Positions 21,294 to 33,817 are shown, numbered from the stretch's first letter. The stretch is 64,000 bases of DNA from Thermothielavioides terrestris NRRL 8126 (GCF_000226115.1 NC_016457.1:8370001-8434000); one strand, 5' to 3'. Numbers and translations are program-made. Notes: generated by a model not told the origin, from the sequence alone.

Positions 21294-23632
21294 GATACTT
21301 GGAGAAGTGGCGGGGGCCAACAGAACGAGAGCCACGGAGTCTAGTGCTTATGGGCTTATGGCTTAATTATGATAAGTGGTTCGCGGAGTCTCCCTGTCAT
21401 AAACATGGGATTGTCAGCACACCTGAGAAATCTCAAATCGTTGCTGCAATCATAGAATTAGGAGAGAGTGTCACGAAAGTCTAATTTTGCGAGGCCTCTG
21501 AACTCGGCTTCATCATATGTGATATCGGAGGAACCCCAAAACAGACCGAGTAGTTGACGGTAGGCAGCGTCAATCCGTGTGGTGGCCCAGCAGTGGTGAC
21601 CAGACTGGCACAAGATTCGGACGGCTTATGAAGCCACTAAGTCAATGGGTGCTTAGATGACTTGGATCTCTTGGATCTACTTGGCCTAGATGGAAGGCGT
21701 GCTGTTGGTGAGTGTACAGCAAGCACACCAATTCCGGCGTATGTTAGGCTGTCTTGCGGTGTGCCCCTGAGTTGAGACTGAAGAAGGGTTGCTTAGGATT
21801 CATCAGCAGTCCTACATGCAGTGCTTCAGCATCGGTTAGTGAGAAATAGCAAGATCGAATCGTCCGGTTTGCGGAACGCTAGCAAGTTGCCCTGGCGGGA
21901 TGTTTGATTTTATTGCCGCTGGTGTTTTACATTAGCACTTAGCATGTATACCTATGTATTTGGGCCTTCTCATACTCATACTTTTCTCGGTTGCGCCACC
22001 CACTTGTGCCTGTTTTTGTGAGGGCTAACTAGTTCTTAGCTCCCTCTGATGTGATACCAGTTCAAAGGGAGCTGGCGATCTCGGCAAGTTTCACGATGTA
22101 CGACGGTTAGGGCACTCCTGCCTCTTGTATCCGAGAGTTACATCTTCGGCCACCGCTACTATGTTATTTCAACGCGAAGGTAGTCACACAGTTTCCGTAC
22201 AACCAGCCCAACTGGGCATCTTCTGTCCTTTAAATCTCCCGGGACAAGCGTCGGGTCGTCGCCGACGAAGGTCTTTCACTAGGTATGATCGCACAAGCAC
22301 ATCGTTACAACCGCATGACAGTCGATTTCGCCAAGTGACGAATCGTAGGCTGTACAGATGCGGTCTTCGCTACCGGAGCGTCGTAAGACCTTAGGGCCTG
22401 TTCTCATCTCGGCCGCAGACAGGTCGAGTTTCGGGAGAGATCGGGAGAGATCGGGCTCGCGCAGATCCCCTCCCACCGTCCCACAAACCGAGCAAGATGC
22501 CGCGAGTGCAGACGGAAACAGCCAAGCTGTGGACGCGACACGACCGCGAGAAACAAGCTTTCGGCAGATGCGCCTGCTGTGTCGGTGCCCCGTCTCACAC
22601 AGTCCCACCTCCTTTCCTCGGATGTGACAACACCCCCGGTTCGTATATTTGGGGGATCGTCGCTCAGGGTCGGTTGGTCGGTGATCAATAACACTAAAGA
22701 AAAAGTTGCATGCATTCAAAACGAACGGGTCTCGGAAAAGGGTAGGAGCGGTATCACCTACGGCAGGTGCCCGTCCCATGCGTTGCCAAGGCATCGTGGA
22801 CCTGGAACACCATCATCGCCACCTGTCTCACCGGCATGCACCATGGCGGACGGGACAATCCGCGGAAATCGCGGTCCGCGACGAGGAAAAGCGAGAGCTG
22901 CACTGTCGTTGTACTGGAGGATGTTTGTGGCACATGAAACCGCTGGTTGATGGCGAGGCGAGGTGATTGTTGGAGCTCTCGTACCGGAGACATGAGGGAC
23001 TCCGAGCGGCACAACGAGGTGGGAGGAACCGGAGACCCTACTACACTCGGAATAGACTAGGAATATGGGGCGCCTGCGACGGTTGGACCCGCGAGACGGC
23101 CGGGGCCGTGTAGCAGAGGCGGAATCGTTTCCGAGCTGGTAGAGAGAAGTTCTGGAAAATAGCCTATCCGAGGTTGGTGCAGGGTACGTAAGAGATCGGC
23201 TCTTCTTGGTGTCTCTTGCAGTTTCGCGCGACTCTTGGCATAGTATGCTTACCACTGGAGAGGGCGGCCCGCGCCTCGTAGATGATGTACAGGATATGTC
23301 CATGGTACCTCCAGTGTCTCGGATTATACGCGAATCTAAGCTTTCTATGTGAGCCAACCCTTGTTGGTTGTGTTCCTATGTCAGATCCTGAGCGGTGGAG
23401 GAGTGCTGGCTGTCCCGTCCAGCTGCAGGTACTGAAGTACTTTTTGACCAATCTGCGGTCGTTTTGAATTGAAAGTACCTATAGTTGCCGCGCATGCTTG
23501 CTAAACTTCTCTTTTAATAACCCATAGACGATGACGGAAGTGGGATAGGCAGCGATACGCTGGCCCTTAGCCGACGTGTTCACCTTTCAGTCCTCCGGGC
23601 CGTCCTGGGGTTTGCCTATCAATGCGGGGCTG
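21294..23632. other. Gene-poor flank left of the degraded transposon
   Basis: About 2.3 kb of near-neutral composition with only short frames lacking family resemblance. A short direct repeat (GAGATCGG units) is seen near 22435-22455. It may be old transposon-flank DNA; nothing supports a gene. Confidence 0.5.
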
Positions 23633-24199
23633 TCTAATATATATACTACACAACGGCCCTCAATTTTGCCATAAGGCGATGGTCCTTTAAGCTACAAAAC
23701 AGGGGTCTCCCTTAACTAATTGTTATTGTTCTCCATCTTCTATGTCCGTTAACAGATAACAGCTATAGGGTATAGGTCTATTAGCGCTTTTTCCCCTCTA
23801 CTTCGCTTACCCCTTTTCGGATATGCGAGCCCCCTTTTCGGATATACAAATTTTATAGAAAAAGCTCGGCTCCCCCTTTTCTAGATCTTCTCTCTTTTCT
23901 AGGTATATAAAATTTTCTACTCTCTCTCCTCCTCTCTTTTCTCTTATCGCTACGCTTCTCTAGATCTACTATACTTCGTGTCTCGATATACCTCCTCTTC
24001 GCCAACCTCCTGCTTTTTAGTCTATATTCTATAACCGTTGCTATATATATAAGCCGCTATCAGACTTTTAGACCTATCGCAATAACGTACTTTATACTAT
24101 ATATATCTCTTACAGTAGTAGTTATATATATAGGCGTAGCTGTACTTACGCTCTTAACCCTCCTAAGCTCCTCCCGCCTCTTAATCCTATAGTTTCTAC

Positions 24200-27100
24200 T
24201 AGTTAGCTACCTTTTATAGGTTGTATAATATTCACGATCCTACTCTACTATTCTATACTACTATATATTGCTAACGTCTATATAGGTAGTATAACCGTTG
24301 TATTGTATAATCTTAGCCCAATAGACGTCGAGTATACTAAGTATAGTACATTATATTAGATAGATAAGCGTCTTAGTATACGTTTATATATCTATTATAT
24401 CTTCTTCTTTAGCTAATACTCTTTAGTACTATAGAATTCTATAGCTACGAATCTCGTATTTAGCTCCTATTGCCTATAGGGCGATATTTCTTTCTTACTA
24501 AGCTACTACCTTCTAGACTTCCTCGACTACCTATTGTATATATAAGATCTTTAGAGGTCCTATTTTTATAATAATCTTCGTTGTTATAACTTAGCTTTTA
24601 TATTTATTTCCATTTCTATAAATTAAACTATTTACAACATTTATAATGGTAGGCCTATAGATTTTCAAATCTATAGCGCCCTGTATTATATTGCTAGCCC
24701 TTTTATAGAGGTGCCTAGAGAGCTTCCTCAGTATATTTAGCTTTTTTTTTATAATCTATAGACTACTATTGTATATTGAACTTTCTTCTTTATAGACTTT
24801 AATTACGATTTTATATTGCGCTTTATAGACTTTCTCTATCGATATAACCCCTTTATTTATATCTACCTAACTATAAGGGAGCGCTTTCTTTAGAGCCTAG
24901 CTATATTATAAGTTACAATTATACCTTAGTTACATTTAGTTATAGACTATAGCTATAGTTACGACTATCGCTATAAGAATTTGCTAATAGTAGATAAGGT
25001 GGCTATTCTTATTCTAGAGGAGAATTTAGAGCCTAATTTTCACGATATCGTCCTTGTACGCCACTTGGACGACAGCTCTATATAGGCCTAGCACTATATT
25101 CACCTATATCACCTTACCTATCTCCTATTGGCCTATCCTTTGATGTTTCTATTTAGAGATCCTAGCTTTCACTAGGGCTTATAGCTCTATAATGGCCGAG
25201 GGCAGGGCTATATTCAACTAAATATTGAGTTTAGGCAATAGTGTCGGTACCTATTATATCCTTGTATAGGTTATAGCTAAACGCCTTTCCTTTTTCGCTA
25301 GTTGTTCTAGCAGTTCTTAGTGGACCTCTAGGCTATAAGCGATTAGTAAAAGCTATATTGGATTTACAACAACTAGAAGGAACTATATATAGAACTGTAT
25401 TAAAGAGTATAGGACTAGCTACAGCTAGGTGATAGCGATATTTATAAGCTTAGGCAGCGAATTGTCTTACCTACAAGCTATATTAAGGGCCTACGCTTTA
25501 TTGCTCAGTGCTATTAGGATTTAATAGCTATCGTCTATAAACTAGGTTATCCTATACTATTTATTATAGTTATAGCTAATCTAAACTAGGTAGAGATCTA
25601 GCAAGAGCTTCTTCTAGGCTAGACTATAGTAGACCGCCCTAACATTGTTAGCTATATCTTTAAGCTTAAGTGCCAAGCTATCCTTTATAAGCTTTAGTAT
25701 AGCAACCTATTTAACAAGTTTATAGGCATTATTTAGACTATTGAATACTAGAAGTGTAGGCTCCTATATTGCTATATCTTGCTTTTCTTTTTACAAAAGT
25801 CTATACGTCTATTTCTTATATTTACCAACGTCGACTACATTATCTAGGCTAAGCTTCCAATAGAGGTAGAGGATTCTAATAGCTAGTTATAGGCCGTTAT
25901 TACGAGCAATATAATTTATAGGCTATATAGTTCTAATAACCCTACCTCTCTTTATATAGTTTGTAACCTATATATAGGGGTTGTAAGCTATTTAAAGCGC
26001 TTTCCAAAGGCGTTTATAGAGGAGACTATTATCCTAGAAAATAGGTATCCTATCTATCGTTGTTAAGACACTAGGCAAACAGTTATTTATAAGGTCAATA
26101 GCTACGAGGTATAGCTTGACAACCGTTAAGTTATACCTTATAACCCTTATCTCTCTTATAAATACATTGCCTATATCAATATAGAGATTTATATATCTAT
26201 AAAGTCTATTAAGTATATATATAAGTATATTTATAAGGGGACTGATTAGTCGATAGTTCAACTCTCTATAAGTAACTAGCTCAATAAGGTTGATACCTAT
26301 TTACAATGTCGGTACATTAGCTTAGCAAAGGCGGTTATATAGCTCTTCGAATTTTATACCTATTGTAAGTTCCCCCCTATTTATCGCCTTCTAGTCTATC
26401 TCGAGCATCAGCAATACGTTGTTTTCTAGGCAGACAACACTCCTAAAGAGCTTATAGAAGCGTTGGAATATAGGACTATAGAGCTAGAAGTATTCTTTGC
26501 TTACAACGTAGCCTATAAGGATACTTATAATATCCTCTATATTAATTTTCCTTTGTACTTTGTCTAGGACAAGCGGTTATAGGAGTGGAAGCCCTATATC
26601 TATAGCACTGCTATTAGGTATATACACTATGTTTCTTCTACTATAGGTAAGCGGTATTTTCTTTATCTTCTTCTTTGTTTAGTCCCTAGCGCTTAGTCGT
26701 TTACCTATTTACGGACTATAAATAGCTACGAATATCCTATTTTTCGAGCTATATACATTATAGCTAGCCTACTCAACTCTAACTAGAGCTAGATTATATA
26801 CTTCGACGAGGCTATAAACTAGTAAATAGGGTATACCCTTTATAAGCTTTTTACTATTGGCCTCCTTGCTAACGACATTATAGACTTGGCAACGCTATAG
26901 TTATAGTTTTATAATTCCTTTTACAACGATCTTCTACGTTGCTTCGAATATATTATAGATGTTCTACCAGACTTAGAAGAACTATATTTCGACTTTAGGC
27001 TCTTTTTATTGAATTAGCTACTAGCTAATAGCGACAAGTGTTTAGCCGACTTTAGTTTACTAGCCGTTCGTCACTACTAGGAGGATATAGAGTAGAACCC

Positions 27101-28560
27101 TCTATTATAAGCAGAGCTTAGTTACAACTGTCAATAGTAGGAGGCCCTCTTTATAAGCATTCGATCTTAGTTAAACGCTAGCTAAGTAGCTCTCTTTATA
27201 GAGATTATAGCTATAGTCGATTTATACCCTGAAATAGCCTATTTTTTTATCTAAAGCATTAACGAGACTAGTAAAACCTTTTTATATCGTTATCTCTCTT
27301 CTTTCTTCTGTTCGCAAGGGTATATTGTCCTTTACATTGCTTCTTCCGGCATTGTAGCTCTCCTTCTCGATAGCGGCTACACTTCTTATAGCCGTTTTAA
27401 GATTCCGATTAACATTATAGACGCTAGTACTTATATAGTCTAAAAGAACATTTAGCTTACAACTCTTTTATAACGTACTAAGCTCATTATCTAGGACGAG
27501 GTTCCAATATAGTACCGCTACTACTTCGAAGCTATAGATTATATATTACAAGATATTTATAACTACAATAGCCTCTTTAGAGGAGTTCCAATTGTATTAG
27601 GGGGGGACTTTGTATAAATTCTACCTATTGTTTATAACGATGATAGATATTATATTGTTCAAGCCTATCTATAGAACTCGCCTATTTAGCCTCAGTTGTA
27701 GGTCTAGAGATTAATAGAGAATATACGAGTATAGGGAGCTAATACTAACAACTATACTTTCGTAAGTTGGTTGTAGGATCTAAGTTACAATCCTCACTTC
27801 TATAGCTCTATTGATCCCTTCCCCCCCTTTATACTCTATTCTATATAGGAGTAGTTAGTTAATTATATCTATCCTATATACTTGCTTAAACGTATTGCAA
27901 TAGACTCGATAGTATTTATAAGCTAAGCGATTCTTTGCCTTTACAATACAACTGTAAGTTCTATCAACGTAGCTATTATTTCTTTAATTCTAGGTTAGGA
28001 AACTCGGTATCTCTCTATTAACGAGGTAGAAAACCCTCCTAATAGCAAGGATCTTAACGCTCTTATATTGTCTCTTGATTTTTTATTTTCCTTAGACTTT
28101 ACTTCTATTCTACCTACTATCCTAACCTTAAAGGTTAGAGCCCCTATTCTTTTACTTCGAAACCTTAACCCTAGTAGTAGGCTCTACAATAGGACTTAGC
28201 TAGTTGTAACTCGGCTTACTTCGTCTATTATTGAAGGGCAAATCTTAATAGGTGACTTTGCTAGGTAGTTGCAAATAATTCTAAAGATCAAGTTGAGTTC
28301 TTTAGAGGAGGACTTTCCTTATATTATTGTTTATAGGCAGTTTCTAGTTCGCCTCTACTTCGTAATAACTATTAACAAGTCTTAGGGGTAGTCTTTTTCT
28401 TATATTAGTGTTGATTCTCGAAAGCTTATATTTTCTTATAGCCAGTTTTATATAGCTATGTCTTAGGTTATAGATATTTATAATGTTTATATATACTTAT
28501 TGGATTTAGGGGTATAGGGCGGGAAGCTTATGAACATTGTATACCTAGAGGTACTAATAT
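24200..28560 (+). pseudogene. Helitron Rep-helicase remnant (RIP-inactivated)
   Basis: Conserved Helitron segments can be read in order despite many stops and frame breaks: FYNNLRCYNLAFIFIS with NGRPIDFQIYSALY near 24.57-24.69 kb; HDIVLVRHLDD near 25.04; YPLMFLFRDPSFH near 25.14; QQFLVDL near 25.31; RIVLPTSYIKGLRFIAQCYQ near 25.46; VDRPNIVSYIFKLKCQAI near 25.63; FPKAFIEETIILENRYPIYR near 26.01; and INIEIYISIKSIKYIYKYIY near 26.18. These belong to the Helitron-like N-terminal (rolling-circle Rep-associated) domain. The Pif1 helicase follows: KTFLYRYL near 27.28, ASSGIVALLL near 27.34, DEVP near 27.5, LGGDF near 27.6 and SQFYIAMS near 28.44, ending LMNIVYLEVL at about 28.56. The glycines of the helicase Walker A motif are lost. 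Confidence 0.85.
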
Positions 28561-28564
28561 TATA

Positions 28565-28795
28565 ATATAGTTGTTAAACGCTATTGTAGATTGTTGTAGT
28601 CGAGATATATTATATACTAACTAATGCTTTACACCTATATTAAACGCTATTTCAAATTCCTATAGTCTAGGTATATAACGCTATCGTAGCCAAGGTATAA
28701 AACGCTATTCCAGATTCCTATATTCTATATATACAATGCTATTCCAGATCTTATACTCTAGGTATATAATGCTTTGCACCTATAGCTAGTAAATA
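28565..28795 (+). repeat. Degenerate tandem array after the Helitron helicase
   Basis: Six or seven units of about 20-37 bp share the core AAACGCTATTCCAGATTCC and an end such as CTAGGTATAT. Units are diverged by C-to-T changes. The array lies directly downstream of the helicase remnant, so it is part of the element rather than host DNA. Confidence 0.7.
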
Positions 28796-28809
28796 CATTT
28801 CTCTCCTCT

Positions 28810-30126
28810 ATAGTATATCCTTTGTAGACCTGTCAAGTAAGTTCGTTATAACTTATATTCCCTAATTACATCTCCTTCCTCTGTAGTTTGTCCATTATAG
28901 ATATATTAAGTAGGTTAGCTATATCTCTAAGAGCCTCTACAAAGGTCTACTCTTCTTTTGTAGACAAGTATAGAAAGAGCTTATAAATGAGCTCGATATA
29001 GCAGTTGACGTGTTTAACAGGGCTTGTAAGTTCGCTATATATAGTATAGCGTCTATCCTCTCTTAGGTAATACGAGCTATAATAGGTAGACGTAGTAAAG
29101 TCGTTATTCAATAGGCGTATAGCCTTCTCTCTAGCCCTATAACGACCGTTATAGACAAGGGGTATAAACTTATCTCTTAGAACAGGATATATAATAGGAG
29201 CTACCATTGTACAAAGAGTAGGCTATAAAAGTATATATAGGTCGTTGAACTGCTAGGAGCTAACGGAAGATGATATATCCATTATAGGGCGTAAACGCTT
29301 AGAGGAGATAACCACTTCGAGCTCCGACTTACACTTCGTAAACGTAGTATAATACTTATATAGCTTGGGTATTGGCTAAGGGGGGGGTAGAAGGGGAGAG
29401 GAAGGGGTCGGATCCTTTGTAATATAGCATTTACAAGATGTCTCTGACTCTATTATATATATATTAGCTACGAAGTATATTATAGATATATTAGAAGGAC
29501 TATACTTACTACTTCCTTTGAAATAGCTATACCTAGTACTGTCTAAGTTATAGTAGTAGCTAGCGTAGTAGCTATTACCTATATTGTCCTATAATACAAC
29601 GTAGTTTATATATAGGCCTAAACCTTTATCGTAATACTTATATTCGCTATTATCAAGATCGTTGCCTATAATTTACATTAGTAGAGATTTAAGGTTAATC
29701 GTATAGTCGAAGTTGATATTACAGTACTTATCTAGGTTATAAGGATCTATCTACAAATAGATATCGTAGACTGCCTATAGGTATATTAGCGTTAGTGTCC
29801 TATTGTTGTTATAGATCGCTATATACCTTAAACTTTAGTAGGTCCTATATATACTTTGTAGGCTTAGGAAAGTTTCGTATAGCCTCGAGGATAACGTCCT
29901 TTATAAAGATGCCCGCTAGGACCTTTATTTCGCCGCCTTCGTTCCCCTCTCTTTACACTTCTATAGCTATATCTTCAGCTTCGTTATCTTCCCCTTATAC
30001 GTCTATCGCTATAATAGTCGGCGTAGGTATAAGCGGCTTATAGGGGGTATCGCTATATTGGACGTCTTCGTCTACTTCGACGGATAGTAGAGGCGAGTCC
30101 GCTTCGTCGTCCAAAAATATAGAAGG
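28810..30126 (-). pseudogene. Second decayed reading frame in the Helitron block, unknown product
   Basis: On the minus strand, read through RIP-type stops, a protein-like sequence starts at about 30126 (MPSIFLDDEADSPLLSVEVD) with an acidic N-terminus, followed by VLAGIFIKDVILEAIRNFPK. The best-preserved part is 29207-28947 (MVAPIIYPVLRDKFIPLVYN, later REKAIRLLNNDF, then PVKHVNCYIELIYKLFLYL), continuing past one stop as TFVEALRDIANLLNISIMDK near 28.9 kb. I do not recognise the family. It is either an accessory ORF of this Helitron lineage or a captured host gene. Position between the tandem array and the right border supports its being part of the element. Confidence 0.5.
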
Positions 30127-30480
30127 CATCTAATAGTCGTTAAAAATCGCTACTTATATATAGCGATTAAGCTAGTATATATACAGTTGCGTTCGATAGC
30201 CAGTTAGTTAGCGGCAACGTAGTTATAGTTGTTAGTCGGTTTATTGCGAAGGATCTAGGTTTTTAGTTTCTAGGTATAGCGATTCTACTTCTATACGTAG
30301 GCGGCTTCTATATATACGTTAGACTCGCTCCAATCGCCTAGGAAAAACCTAGGAAAAGTCCAGAAAAGAGGTAACGGATCAGTAAATGCTTACAAATACG
30401 CCGCTAAGCCGAGCCGCAACGGATATACGCGGTTCTGTAGGATGAATGTTGTATACGCTAGAAAAGGTGGGTACACAGGT

Positions 30481-30518
30481 GTGGAAAAAGTGGGTGGTTG
30501 TGGAAAAAGTGGGTGGTT
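30481..30518 (+). repeat. 19-bp tandem duplication
   Basis: Two perfect adjacent copies of GTGGAAAAAGTGGGTGGTT, followed by GTGG. Located just outside the AT-rich transposon block. Confidence 0.9.
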
Positions 30519-33500
30519 GTGGCACTGCCAAGAAAAAGGATTGAAATGGCTACGCGCAGCCCGCGAAGCGGGCTGCCAACCCCTAGTTCCTCTTACCGAC
30601 CGGTGTTCCGGGGGAAAAAGCAGGGTAGCGGTAAAGGAGGTCGGGGGATTAATGATTGCCAGAACTGGAGGCAATCCGGGTGCGAATCTTCGATACTCTG
30701 TTACATTGTCGAAGTGCTTGGGAAGTTGGGCTCGGCCACTGTCGGATGCCACTTTTCGGGTTTGGGCGTCCTGAACCGCCGCCAAGAGCTGCCGAGTCGG
30801 CGGATGTCGGGGGAACGGCAGATGTTTCAAAAGCCCAGCTGGGGCCGAGAAAGATTGCCGGCTCAGCGGGGCAGCGTTGATGAGGGGCTACGGAGCGACG
30901 CTAGTGTGCTGTGTAAGTGCATGTACCATGGCGCGCCATGGGGTGGTGGCAAAACAAGCTCCTACCCGTTTTCCAGTACGGAGTCGAATACATGGCGGGA
31001 AAGTGAGCTTAAATTTTTAAAGCCATTGCTATGAAAGTCACCCAGATGAATCCCCCTCCCTCTTTAAAGCACAATATAGCCCAAGGGATGTTCTTTAATA
31101 TAGAAGAATATCTTAAGAATATCTTCTCTTCAAGGGATCATTTTCTAGAGGAAATATCTCAGCTTGGTGGTTCGTTTAGGAAGGAGTGACTGGTATGGGT
31201 TTGTTTTCTAGGCGAAAAATGTCGGCCTGTACGACAATCCCTAACCCCGAAGAAGGTAACCATGATCATTTTGGCACCACCCCATGGCGCGCTAAGGTAG
31301 GTATCCTACCTAGGTACTTGCGGATAACTCTGTGTTGTGAACGTGCGACGGGCTGGTGCCAGGGGCAGGGAGAAACCGGAAGCACGGCACAAATGAGGAA
31401 GCCCATGCGTCTCGCCCCGGGCGTGTGCTCGATCTTTTGGACATGTTTCATGTGCTGGTCTAACGTTAGCGTCGAACCTCGAACGCAAACGGCGTCTCTT
31501 TGCCCGTCTCTTGGCGGTCCAGTGTCTCTATTCTGCTCCTTGCAGCAAAGCGTTATCGCAAAGCAAGCATCATGGGCCCAATGGCCAACTGTCCTCCCCG
31601 GACTCGATTTGTTCGGCCATCGCTTTGCAAAGTCTTAAACAAGCCGACCGGTTTCCTTGTGTACACGAAGGACACACACCAGACTTAGTTATCTCGGCTT
31701 ACCGCTGGCTTTGTTCTCGCCCGGCTTTTGGCACCCCTGCGGCCTTGGAGCGTGCGGTTCCCGCCGCTTGCCCTGCCAGCCAATCATTGTATACGATTTT
31801 GCCAGACAGCGTAGGTTTACATCTACGCACTGTGCAAGTGTCTCATCAGAGATGTGTACATGCACGGATCCGGACTAGGCCATTCTCGTGGACTAGGAGG
31901 TGGAAGGCTTTTATTCGGATATCTAGCCGTTTTCGCCATCTTCATGAATTGCGCTGGACAGCAAGATTGTTCAATGCGCAAAATGAGTTTCCGGGTTCGG
32001 GCAATGTCGGAGCCGCCCTTGAAGCGTCACGATCGCTGCCTGCCCGGCTAGCCTATGACGGAACGCCGTCGGCACAAAAGTGGCAATTTGGTAAACGCAG
32101 CGGGTATTGGCGGGGCCTTCCGTTTGACCCGCAAGGCGGGGGATTTGGACCGTTTTTGCAGCGATCTCAACTCAGAATGGTGAAAGATGAGAGAGAGCAC
32201 GGAAGAGCTCAAGATACCAACTTCTGACCAAGCTACCCTCCCTGTTTCGAAATCTACCTTACCTACCTCAAAGCTGAGCCAGGTCACGGAATGATTGTAT
32301 TCCGCACGGATCGGTACAAAAGGTACCTAGGTCACTAAGTACCTCCGTACCTCTTACATATCACAGTACTGGGTTGACATGGAGCCTGGTCGCCCCGCTC
32401 GGCTCGGGGAGTGTGTTCTCGGCGATGCGGGGTAACGTTAAACCTCAATGCGCTCCTTCGAGAACAGGTCGGGGTCGGGACCCGTTAGAACCAGGCTGCC
32501 AAGCGCTGGGCAACTCCCAGAGACCTGGTGCGTGCCTGGCAGTGGGAATCGTGGTAACGAAGCGACGCCAAGAGCACGCTGCGAACAGCGTGCCAGCGGA
32601 CCGATGCGGCAGGAGGGTCCTGCAGTCATGCAGTGCCGCCTACAGCAGTCCAATCGCGGGCGTATCGATTCAGCCCCTTCAACAACCGGCCAACTCATCC
32701 TGCCCGAACTCGGAGGAGGTAAAGCTCACACCGCTGGCTCGAGCTCGATCGCATGGCCAGCTGATGCACAGAAATTGCCAGGAAATTGGCAGCCGCGACA
32801 CCGTGCCCTGATAGTTTACATGGTTTGGAGCTAGGCGCAAGTCATGTGCCATGCTCAGCGGCTCTCAGCGGGCACTCAGCCTCTCCCTGCGAGTCGCCAA
32901 TGTCGTAAGAGCTCCACTTCCGATTTGGGACAGTGAAACCAAACGCCGCTCAGTTCGTGCCCCTGTGTTCCCGGGCGGCCATCCACATGAACACCGGGGA
33001 AACGGGGCCGAAAAGAAGAGAGACGCGAGACAGACAGGATTTGCACTACCGAGCCAGACCGGGAGTCGGGAGATTTCCTCTTGCTCGTTGTTTTTGCTTC
33101 ACATAGACTACCTATGTGCGCGGTAACTGCGGGGCCTTCCGACTTACTGCGTGGGAGATAGGGCCCTGGAAACGGAAACGGCACCCGGACCAGAGCGGCT
33201 CGGTTGAACATGGCCCAAACGGTGGCAATCTGGGCGAGAATGAGAGAAGATCCTGCCCTGCCCTTCCTGGCTTAGAGGTGACGAGCAGATGCACGCCGAG
33301 GCCTCCCATGGTCCAGCTACGCATCCATTGCAAGCCTGCAGCCATGCAATCCGTGCTACTGCGTGTAGTGTGGCGCATTCCAGACAGTAATTCTTGTCAT
33401 CCTACAAGCCAGACCACATCCCGAGCGGCGACAGGGGTGCGCGCTTGAGGCGCTCCGGAAACAATTCGTGGCCCGAAACGTCACACACCGGTACCCGGGC

Positions 33501-33563
33501 TCGCACCCTCGCACCCGGCCTGGAGCAACGTCAATCACCAGGTTGGAATGCGGTCGCCCCTCC

Positions 33564-33605
33564 TCATTGGGCCTGCGCACGCCCCGGGCCCCACGCCTTT
33601 ATATA
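33564..33605 (+). promoter_or_regulatory. Candidate core promoter of PEP carboxykinase
   Basis: A TTTATATA element at 33598-33605 lies about 215 bp upstream of the ATG at 33818, and an ATTGG (inverse CCAAT) lies at about 33566-33570. Between the TATA-like element and the ATG the sequence is CT-rich, as in many fungal leaders. This is the clearest TATA-like element seen ahead of a gene in the window and fits a strongly inducible gluconeogenic gene. Assignment is by position only. Confidence 0.5.
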
Positions 33606-33817
33606 CTCGCCCTCCTCTGCCTCGGGTGCGGCAGGCCTGTCGAGCTCCTCTTATCAGCACTTCCCGGACTCCAGCCCCTGCCTCCCCCATCTTCCCCAGC
33701 AGGAAGTGGATTGCCCGCGAACTCACGTTGCCGAACTGGCGCCAGCTCTCCCGGCCCCTGTCAACACACGCCCCCAAGCCACTGGTTCTCAAGCTCAGCA
33801 GAAAGCACTTAAGAACC

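Larger units (their letters stand above)
23633..30400 (+). mobile_element. RIP-degraded Helitron block
   Basis: About 6.8 kb of extremely AT- and TpA-rich DNA with abrupt composition edges near 23.63 and 30.4 kb. TGG and CAG codons are almost all changed to TAG or TAA, the expected C-to-T signature of repeat-induced point mutation. Reading through the stops gives Helitron Rep/N-domain and Pif1-type helicase remnants on the plus strand (see separate entry), a degenerate tandem array at 28.56-28.80 kb and a second decayed frame on the minus strand. The left edge (GTCTAATATATATACTAC) resembles a Helitron 5' TC terminus, but the preceding base is G and a canonical CTRR end with hairpin was not found, so borders are compositional estimates. 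Confidence 0.85.
30401..33817. other. Gene-free flank and PEPCK upstream region
   Basis: About 3.4 kb with no convincing gene. It contains a 19-bp direct duplication (30481-30518), a 16-bp palindrome (30926-30941), and short AGGTACCTAGG-like palindromic stretches near 31.30 and 32.33 kb. The longest open frame (31511-32227, plus) lacks coding character. The right end is the PEP carboxykinase promoter. Confidence 0.5.

Noticed and set aside
20205..21335. 376-residue frame antisense to the P450
   Set aside because: The P450 strand contains all expected motifs and spliced frame; the antisense frame is a shadow.
22758..23357. 199-residue minus-strand frame left of the RIP block
   Set aside because: Ser/Arg/Pro-rich with no motif, and overlapped by similar frames in other phases.
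23633..23660. Exact Helitron 5' terminus at TCTAATATATATACTAC
   Set aside because: The motif fits, but the base before it is G instead of the usual A and no matching CTRR end with hairpin was found near 30.4 kb, so exact ends are not claimed.
29795..30043. 82-residue plus-strand frame in the RIP block
   Set aside because: It is antisense to the better-preserved minus-strand remnant and has no motif.
30410..30440. Weak hairpin GAGCCGC/GCGGTTC as Helitron 3' end
   Set aside because: The stem needs a G-T pair and is followed by CTGTAGG rather than CTRR.
31511..32227. 238-residue frame right of the RIP block
   Set aside because: No recognisable domain, mixed composition, many overlapping frames of similar length; treated as chance.
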